A DNA stretch of 64,000 nt, from NCBI RefSeq assembly GCF_001937195.1, contig NZ_MSDO01000001.1:62001-126000 (forward strand), given 5' to 3'. Shown here piece by piece: positions 58,718 through 64,000 of this stretch. Below the pieces are notes generated by a model, which was not told the origin of the DNA, ran no database searches, and saw nothing but the letters and a program-made list of their open reading frames with translations. Source of the DNA: Salinicola socius. GTDB taxonomy: Bacteria > Pseudomonadota > Gammaproteobacteria > Pseudomonadales > Halomonadaceae. Position 1 is the stretch's first letter. Every line of letters begins with the position of its first letter. Position numbers and translations under genes: made by a program.

Positions 58718-60007
58718 TCAGGCCTCATCTCGCCCCTTGTGCTGTTCGATGTTGCGAATGGTATTGAAGGCGAGCTTGCGGATGGGCTCGGGCGGCATCC
58801 AGCTTGGCTTACCGAAAAGGCCGGGAACATCGACTGTCGGCAGTTTCAGAGCCAGGCGCGCCAAGGCATCGCCCAACAAGGTGCCCTTGACGATGCCCCC
58901 GCCGTTGCAGCCCGCAGAGACGAATATGCCATCCTCCAGCTCCCCCCAAAGCGGGGCACCGTTATAAGTCAGACCGGTGGTTCCACCCCAGACCCGCTCG
59001 AACTCGATATCAGCCAGCTCCGGATAGCGCGCCACCAGGCTTGCCTTGAGATCGGCGGCCACGGTCGCGTTGTCCCGCTCTCGCTCGTAGCTGTACTGGG
59101 CACGGATCATCAGCCGGCCATCCCGGGTGGTGCGTAACGTGCAGCCCAGACGATGTGTTGGCAACAGCCCCCAAGGTGCGGCTCCGATCGCAGCCGTCAA
59201 AGCGGGATCGAGGCGCGCGGTCAGCGCGGCGTAGGTATAGATAGCGGCGAGACGCGACCGGTCAGCGCCCAGGGAACGCGAGAACGCGTTATTGGCCAAC
59301 ACCACTTGGCGCGTACGAATCGAGCCATTCGGCGTCGTGATTCTCCATGCGTCGGCGTCTCGCTGAATCGCCAACGCCGGACTCTGCTCCCGACAGTCGA
59401 TCGCTTCTGGTAACGCGTCGACCAGCCCCCTGATCAGCGCGGCCGGCTGAACGAGATAGCAATCGGGAGAGTAGAGCCCTTCGGCGTAGTAGCGGGTCCC
59501 TAACGCAGTGGCGAGCTGCTCGCGCTCCAGTCGCTCGTAAGACAGTCCCGCCGCATCCAGAAAATCTCGATATTGGGCCAGCGCACGGCGCCCCTCCCCC
59601 CCCCGGGCGGCTCGATAAGTGCCGGTGCGCTGCAGCTGACATTCGATAGCGTGATCGTCGACCTGCGCCTTGAGCTTCGCCATCGCCCGACGGCTCAGCG
59701 CATTGAGCGTCGACATTCGCGCCAGTTGACCCGAAGAGGCATCATTGGCTAGGGCGATCTCCAGCATGAAACCGGAGTTACGCCCAGGGCTACCCTCACC
59801 GACTCTTTCGGCCTCAAGCATCACGATGCGGCGATCCGGCGCCAGAGCGTGATAGGTCTGCGCCACGGCGACGCCGGTGTAGCCCGCACCCACGATCGCC
59901 AGGTCGGCGACCTGCTCACCCTGGAGCTCAGCCCGCGGCGTTGCGGGAGGCAACAGCGCCTGCCATCCACATGGGCGAAGATGAGATGGTTGAACCGTTT
60001 TCGACAT
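58718..60007 (-). CDS. FAD-dependent amine / amino-acid oxidoreductase (DAO family)
   Basis: The 429-residue protein has the N-terminal FAD-binding motif DLAIVGAGYTGVAVAQTY and the second dinucleotide segment EAERVGEGSPGRNSGF. The C-terminal DAO-type end is FVSAGCNGGGIVKGTLLGD. It resembles PuuB-like gamma-glutamylputrescine or glycine/D-amino-acid oxidases. ATG 60007 is preferred over ATGs at 60013 and 60016 because AGGCGGA then has normal spacing. It follows iclR directly, and the iclR stop codon lies inside the start cluster. The substrate is unknown. Confidence 0.85.
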   Translation of the reverse strand: MSKTVQPSHLRPCGWQALLPPATPRAELQGEQVADLAIVGAGYTGVAVAQTYHALAPDRRIVMLEAERVGEGSPGRNSGFMLEIALANDASSGQLARMSTLNALSRRAMAKLKAQVDDHAIECQLQRTGTYRAARGGEGRRALAQYRDFLDAAGLSYERLEREQLATALGTRYYAEGLYSPDCYLVQPAALIRGLVDALPEAIDCREQSPALAIQRDADAWRITTPNGSIRTRQVVLANNAFSRSLGADRSRLAAIYTYAALTARLDPALTAAIGAAPWGLLPTHRLGCTLRTTRDGRLMIRAQYSYERERDNATVAADLKASLVARYPELADIEFERVWGGTTGLTYNGAPLWGELEDGIFVSAGCNGGGIVKGTLLGDALARLALKLPTVDVPGLFGKPSWMPPEPIRKLAFNTIRNIEQHKGRDEA

Positions 60008-60012
60008 AGTCA

Positions 60013-60810
60013 TCATTCCGCCTGCAACAGACCGTGGGCTTCCGACATCAGGCTATCGGCCTGTTCCGCCATCATCGCCAGCACGTCCCGTCGATGGTCC
60101 ACCGTCATCCGTGACTTGAGCATCGAGCAGCTAAAGGCGCCGAGGCAGCGCCCGCTATGGTCGAGAATGGGGATCGCCAGGCCCGTAAACTCCGGCAGGC
60201 TCGAACCCTCGACACCCCGGGCGTAACCCTCTCGATGGAAACGCGAGATTTCCTCCTCGACGGCTTCGACGCTGATCTCGTAGCGATCTTGTAGCAGATC
60301 GCGATTGGCGGTCAGGATCCATTCGCGCTCACGTGATTCGAGCGAGGCCAGTAGCGCGACCGATGCCTGCCCCACACCCAGCAGTACGCGGCCGCCGATC
60401 GAGGCGACGAAACTGCCGACCGGGTAGGCACCGTTCTGAACTTCGAGGCAGACCGCGTAGCGGCCATCGTGCGCAAACAGATAGAAGCTGTCGCCGAGAC
60501 GCTGCGCCATCGTTAGTAGTCGGGGACGGGACAGATCGCGCAGACTGCCGCCGTTGCCTGCCTCGGCACCGAGTACCAGCAGCTCGTAGCCCAGCAGGTA
60601 GCGATGACGCAACGGAGAGGGCCGCAAAAACCCTTCTTCTCGCAGCCCCTTGAGCAGCCGATAGATAGTCGGCCGGCTCAACTCAGTGGCATCAAGATAA
60701 TCGTCTATACCGGCGCCTCGGGCGCCGCACGCTGCGGTCACCCGCAGCAGTGCCATCACATGGCGCAGGGTGGAGGGAGTCTGGGAGGATTCACGTGAAG
60801 CTGACGACAT
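60013..60810 (-). CDS. IclR-family transcriptional regulator
   Basis: The 265-residue protein has an N-terminal winged helix-turn-helix (ALLRVTAACG, then ATELSRPTIYRLLKGLREEGFL). A C-terminal IclR effector domain follows (GDSFYLFAHDGRYAVCLEV, GGRVLLGVGQASVALLA, EGSSLPEFTGLAIPILDHSG in part). It probably binds a small acid or amino acid and controls the adjacent oxidase-antiporter genes. ATG 60810 was chosen as the family start; its ribosome site is weak. A terminator separates it from ald. Confidence 0.9.
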   Translation of the reverse strand: MSSASRESSQTPSTLRHVMALLRVTAACGARGAGIDDYLDATELSRPTIYRLLKGLREEGFLRPSPLRHRYLLGYELLVLGAEAGNGGSLRDLSRPRLLTMAQRLGDSFYLFAHDGRYAVCLEVQNGAYPVGSFVASIGGRVLLGVGQASVALLASLESREREWILTANRDLLQDRYEISVEAVEEEISRFHREGYARGVEGSSLPEFTGLAIPILDHSGRCLGAFSCSMLKSRMTVDHRRDVLAMMAEQADSLMSEAHGLLQAE

Positions 60811-60935
60811 GTTGACGGCTCGAGACAGGGTCTTTCCCGAGCATACCGAGACGCCTGACCAAGTTCGTCTCACATAGCGAGATTCTTACCAACTGCATTT
60901 CATGCAAGGCTGCACAAACACAGTCTGAAACCGAA

Positions 60936-60962
60936 AGCGGCACCGACAGTGTCGGCGCCGCT
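60936..60962 (-). terminator. Terminator downstream of ald
   Basis: Nested stems (agcggc / gccgct outside, ccgaca / tcgg inside) are followed on the minus strand by tttcggtttc. It lies 48 bp past the ald stop, so ald and iclR are probably separate transcripts. Confidence 0.7.
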
Positions 60963-61010
60963 GACTTATCGATTTCGTCTATTGGCACCCGCCTCGGGAG
61001 GTGTTCGATC

Positions 61011-62129
61011 TCAGCCCTTCAGAATCTGCTCGGTTGAAACCACTTCCATACCGAACGCTTCGCCGACGGCGGCGTAGGTCACCTGGCCGGCGTGGACGTT
61101 GAGACCGCCGCGAAAATGAACATCGTCGGCCAGCGCCTGCTTCCAGCCCTTGTCGGCGAGGGCGATCACGAACGGTAGCGTCGCGTTGGTCAGCGCCTGG
61201 GTCGAGGTCCGGGCAACGGCACCGGGCATGTTGGCAACGCAGTAATGCACGATACCATCGACGATATAGCTGGGTTCGGCGTGGGTGGTCGGCTTGCTGG
61301 TCTCGAAGCAGCCGCCCTGGTCGATCGCCACGTCGACCAGCACGCTGCCCGGCTTCATCTCGGCGAGCATCGCGCGGCTGATCAGCTTGGGCGCGGCGGC
61401 GCCGGGCACCAGTATTGCCCCGATGATCATGTCCGACTCGCGCACGGCCGTTTCCAGCATCTCGGTGGTCGAATAGACCGTGCGGATCTGGCCCTGGTAG
61501 CGATGATCGAGCACCTCAAGGCGCTGCAATGACTTGTCGAGAATGGTCACCTCGGCACCCAGCCCCAGCGCCATACGTGCAGCGTTCTCGCCGACCACGC
61601 CGCCGCCGATCACCGTGACCTTGGCCGGTGCCACGCCCGGTACGCCCGGCAGCAGAATGCCGGCACCGCCCTGAGCCTTTTCCAGACTGTGCGCGCCGGC
61701 CTGTACCGCCATGCGACCCGCGACGCGACTCATGGGTGCCAGCAGCGGCAAACCGCCCTGCGCATCGGTAATGGTTTCGTAGGCGATGCAGGTCGCTCCG
61801 CTATCGACCAGCCCCCGCGTGAGACGCTCTTCGGCGGCCAGATGCAGGTAGGTGAACAGCGTCTGCTGCGGGCGCAGACGAGCGACTTCTTCTGCCTGCG
61901 GCTCCTTGACCTTGAGGATCAGGTCAGTGGTGGCCCACAGCGCATCGACATCGCTCAGTACCTCGGCGCCGGCCTCGCGATAAGCCTCGTCCGGATAGCC
62001 GCAACCGACGCCTGCCTCCGCCTGGATCGAGACGCGGTGGCCTCGTCCCACCAGTTCACGCACGCCGCCCGGTGTCAGGGCGACGCGATACTCATGGTTC
62101 TTGATTTCCTTGGGGACGCCGATATGCAT
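61011..62129 (-). CDS. ald: Alanine dehydrogenase
   Basis: Ald oxidatively deaminates L-alanine to pyruvate with NAD, or runs in reverse. The 372-residue protein has the start [20 protein letters not shown], the active-site region TLFTYLHLA with the Lys in KVKEP, and the NAD motif [22 protein letters not shown] (in part). The catalytic HY region is [18 protein letters not shown] (in part). GAGGA lies seven bases upstream of ATG 62129. The 200-bp upstream gap is AT-rich and probably holds the promoter and regulator sites. Confidence 0.96.
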   Translation of the reverse strand: MHIGVPKEIKNHEYRVALTPGGVRELVGRGHRVSIQAEAGVGCGYPDEAYREAGAEVLSDVDALWATTDLILKVKEPQAEEVARLRPQQTLFTYLHLAAEERLTRGLVDSGATCIAYETITDAQGGLPLLAPMSRVAGRMAVQAGAHSLEKAQGGAGILLPGVPGVAPAKVTVIGGGVVGENAARMALGLGAEVTILDKSLQRLEVLDHRYQGQIRTVYSTTEMLETAVRESDMIIGAILVPGAAAPKLISRAMLAEMKPGSVLVDVAIDQGGCFETSKPTTHAEPSYIVDGIVHYCVANMPGAVARTSTQALTNATLPFVIALADKGWKQALADDVHFRGGLNVHAGQVTYAAVGEAFGMEVVSTEQILKG

Positions 62130-62332
62130 GGTGGTTTCCTCGATCGCTGGTTGTCATTGAAGGATCGAGCGAATTACAGCACACCAGCAATAAAGGCGGG
62201 ACAATGTCCGAGAAAACACGAACAAGACCTGAATTTTAGGATTTACGTGAAGAAAAATTCTGATTTAACGTGATATACAGGATTATTTTCCAGGCAAGTG
62301 CGACAGCACTCCCCGCTTAGGGCTACGACACG

Positions 62333-62767
62333 CTAGCGGGATGCCACCGCATTACCGTAAACCTCGACGAACCGAGGCGGCATGCGTTTTGGCCGCCCGC
62401 TGGAGAGCTCGATGCAGGCGAAACGTGTCTGCGCCCGAAGCAGCGTGCGCGAGGTTTCGACATTGCACAGCTGGAACCGACGCTCCAGCGTCAGGCGGCC
62501 GTCGCAGACGACGATCCAGGTGGCAAGCTGAAGCGGCTCGCCTTCGAAGGCGGGCGCCAGATAATCGAGCTCGTGGCGATGGACGACCATGCCACGATCG
62601 AGCGCGCGGTAGTCCTCCAGACTCAAACCGAGATGCCGGGAATGCGTCCAGCTGGCGCGCTCGACCCAGCGCAGGTATTCGGCGTTGTTGACGTGCCCGT
62701 AGTGATCGATGCTCGAAGCTTCGACCTGAATGTCGATCACGAAAGGGCTGGGCAGATCCCACGTCAT
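62333..62767 (-). CDS. Acyl-CoA thioesterase (YbgC/4-hydroxybenzoyl-CoA thioesterase type)
   Basis: The 144-residue hot-dog protein has the active-site region SIDHYGHVNNAEYLRWVERA with the catalytic Asp, and a typical middle section with HELDYLAPAFEGEPL. ATG 62767 was chosen because AGGAGG lies five bases upstream; a longer frame upstream overlaps the neighbouring gene out of phase. Members hydrolyse short acyl-CoA thioesters. The gap to the DUF2007 gene is 37 bp, so cotranscription is likely. Confidence 0.85.
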   Translation of the reverse strand: MTWDLPSPFVIDIQVEASSIDHYGHVNNAEYLRWVERASWTHSRHLGLSLEDYRALDRGMVVHRHELDYLAPAFEGEPLQLATWIVVCDGRLTLERRFQLCNVETSRTLLRAQTRFACIELSSGRPKRMPPRFVEVYGNAVASR

Positions 62768-62804
62768 ATCGGCCTCCTGAGCAGCGTCGTTCAACAACGT
62801 AAAG

Positions 62805-63143
62805 TCAGATCGATGCGAATTCTGCCGGACGCTCACGACCACACTGCCAGCAGCGATCGAAAACGCCCTCGAGTTGCTCCGCGCAGCCCGGGCAGCGCCA
62901 GCCGGGCGCGACCACGGCGGGCCCATCGAGCGCTTCCCGAACCAGCTCGCTGGCCGGCGCTTCGATCTCGGCATCGACCCAGACTTCCGCCTCGCATTGA
63001 TCCGGGGGCAGCTCCCCCGCCCCGCCGGCCAGGGTCAGATTACGCAACGTGACCGACAAGCCAGCGTTCTCGATCACGTTACGAACATGACTGACCAACA
63101 AGACATTGGGATGACGAAAAACGCAAACCTGAACGGCGGCCAT
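62805..63143 (-). CDS. DUF2007 domain protein with C-terminal zinc ribbon
   Basis: The 112-residue protein starts VCVFRHPNVLLVSHVRNVIENAG, the DUF2007 pattern of a putative prokaryotic signal transducing protein. It ends with a zinc ribbon of two CxxC pairs, CPGC and CWQC, spaced 14 residues. The linker is acidic. No catalytic site is visible. It lies 27 bp downstream of rlmI on the same strand, so the two may be one transcript. Confidence 0.82.
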   Translation of the reverse strand: MAAVQVCVFRHPNVLLVSHVRNVIENAGLSVTLRNLTLAGGAGELPPDQCEAEVWVDAEIEAPASELVREALDGPAVVAPGWRCPGCAEQLEGVFDRCWQCGRERPAEFASI

Positions 63144-63170
63144 GTCAGCGGTACCGCTCCATCGTGCCGA

Positions 63171-64000
63171 TCAATTGTGGAAGACCCGCACGCCGAGCGC
63201 TTTCAGATAGGCCGTTTCCGGAATGGCCGGATGGATCGGGTGATCGCCGGATTGGCCGCCTCGATAGAGAATCTGGCCATGGCGATCCTGGTGACGAACC
63301 GCACCGCGCACGCACTCGACCAGCCGCTCTTCATAGAGATGCATGGAACAGGAGGCCGACATCAACAGGCCATCGCGGCTCAGCAGGCGCATCGCCTCGC
63401 GGTTGAGACGCGCGTAGGCGCGTTCGCCATTGGCAAGATCCTTGCGCTTCTTGATGAACGCCGGCGGATCGAGTATCACCACATCGAAACGCTCACCCTC
63501 GGCACGCAGCGCCGTCATGGCTTCGAAGACGTCGCCATGGCCGACAGCGACCTGCTCGTGAACGCCGTTGAGTGCGGCATTCTCGGCCACCCGATCGAGT
63601 GCCACCTCGGAGGCATCGACGCACAGTACTTCACTGGCGCCGTGTGCCGCCGCCTGTACGCCCCAACCACCCACGTAGCTGAACAGATCCAGTACGCGTT
63701 TGCCGGCGACCAGACCATTGAGCCAGGCGCGATTGGCGCGGTGGTCGTAGAACCAGCCCGTCTTCTGACCATCCAGCACCGGGGCCACGAATCGCACGCC
63801 GTTCTCTTCCAGCAGCACCTCGTCCGGCAGCTCACCGTGAACCACTGCGACTTCGGACTCGAGTTTTTCCAGACGACGGCCGCTGGAATCGTTCTTGAAC
63901 ACGATCGCCCGGGGCGACAGCACCTTGTCCAATGCCGAGATCACCTCGTCGCGCACCATCTCCATGCCGAGCGTATTGAGCTGAACCACGAGCACGTCAT
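63171..64000 (-). CDS. rlmI: RlmI-type 23S rRNA cytosine-C5 methyltransferase, 5' truncated by the window
   Basis: RlmI methylates C1962 of 23S rRNA using S-adenosylmethionine. The visible 276 residues contain the end of the PUA/EEHEE region (VLVVQLNTLGMEMVRDE), the YDHRANR segment and the SAM motif VLDLFSYVGGWGVQAA. They also contain the acidic loop VDASEVALDRV and the catalytic motif VVILDPPAFIKKRKDL, then SCSMHL. The frame stays open to the window edge, and about 120 N-terminal residues including the PUA domain are missing. No frameshift is seen. Confidence 0.92.
   Translation of the reverse strand, partial: DVLVVQLNTLGMEMVRDEVISALDKVLSPRAIVFKNDSSGRRLEKLESEVAVVHGELPDEVLLEENGVRFVAPVLDGQKTGWFYDHRANRAWLNGLVAGKRVLDLFSYVGGWGVQAAAHGASEVLCVDASEVALDRVAENAALNGVHEQVAVGHGDVFEAMTALRAEGERFDVVILDPPAFIKKRKDLANGERAYARLNREAMRLLSRDGLLMSASCSMHLYEERLVECVRGAVRHQDRHGQILYRGGQSGDHPIHPAIPETAYLKALGVRVFHN

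Overview
The window is a 64 kb piece of gammaproteobacterial core chromosome, GC-rich and densely packed. Gene content and order point to Halomonadaceae or a close relative. The signs are the block hemB-ppk1 with ubiD-rho-thioredoxin-ppx nearby (a grouping also known from Pseudomonas), the block rpsB-tsf-pyrH-frr-uppS-cdsA-dxr-rseP-bamA-skp-lpxD-fabZ-lpxA-lpxB-rnhB-dnaE-accA-tilS, and a magnesium-type HemB. The genus assignment is an inference from family resemblance. I see no insertion sequence, prophage, CRISPR array, tRNA or rRNA.

Layout. 1-3820 (+): end of tatC, hemB, ppk1. 3965-6094 (-): a Tat-exported PhoX-type phosphatase. 6199-7529 (-): a DAHP synthase preceded by a 41-codon leader peptide rich in aromatic codons and by an attenuator-like hairpin. 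7700-8940 (+): an ECF sigma factor overlapping its RskA-like anti-sigma factor. 9003-14295 (-): folM, a Fre-like reductase, ubiD, rho and an atypical WCQPC thioredoxin. 14484-15992 (+): ppx. 16000-37151 (-): one 21 kb run of same-strand genes for translation, isoprenoid and phospholipid precursors, outer-membrane assembly, lipid A, replication and fatty acid synthesis. 37518-41024 (+): map and glnD. 41053-41451 (-): a DUF305 protein. 41662-45753 (+): a Spx/ArsC-like protein, dapD, dapE, a small unknown and a CDF transporter. 45831-49110: a membrane-anchored cold-shock-domain protein (-), slyX (+), trxB, a 2-Cys peroxiredoxin and a Cys-rich small protein (-). 49574-52336 (+): acnA. 52766-57143 (-): malic enzyme, a YeeE/YedE sulfur transporter and trpS. 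57229-62129 (-): a module of ald, an IclR regulator, an FAD amine/amino-acid oxidase and an NhaC-type antiporter. 62333-64000 (-): a thioesterase, a DUF2007 zinc-ribbon protein and the truncated rlmI.

How the genes work together. The long minus-strand run links protein synthesis (S2, EF-Ts, RRF) with envelope growth (undecaprenyl-PP and CDP-DAG synthesis, RseP, BamA, Skp, lipid A steps). PPK1 and PPX make and degrade polyphosphate, and PhoX would release phosphate in the periplasm. TrxB with the peroxiredoxin forms a peroxide-defence pair, with an OxyR-like site upstream of the peroxiredoxin. The ald-iclR-oxidase-antiporter genes look like a small amino-acid catabolic unit.

No dramatic new multi-gene system stands out. 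The most novel signals are non-coding: the aromatic leader/attenuator ahead of the DAHP synthase, and a three-copy family of imperfect palindromes just downstream of rho, accA and the peroxiredoxin gene whose paired positions change together.
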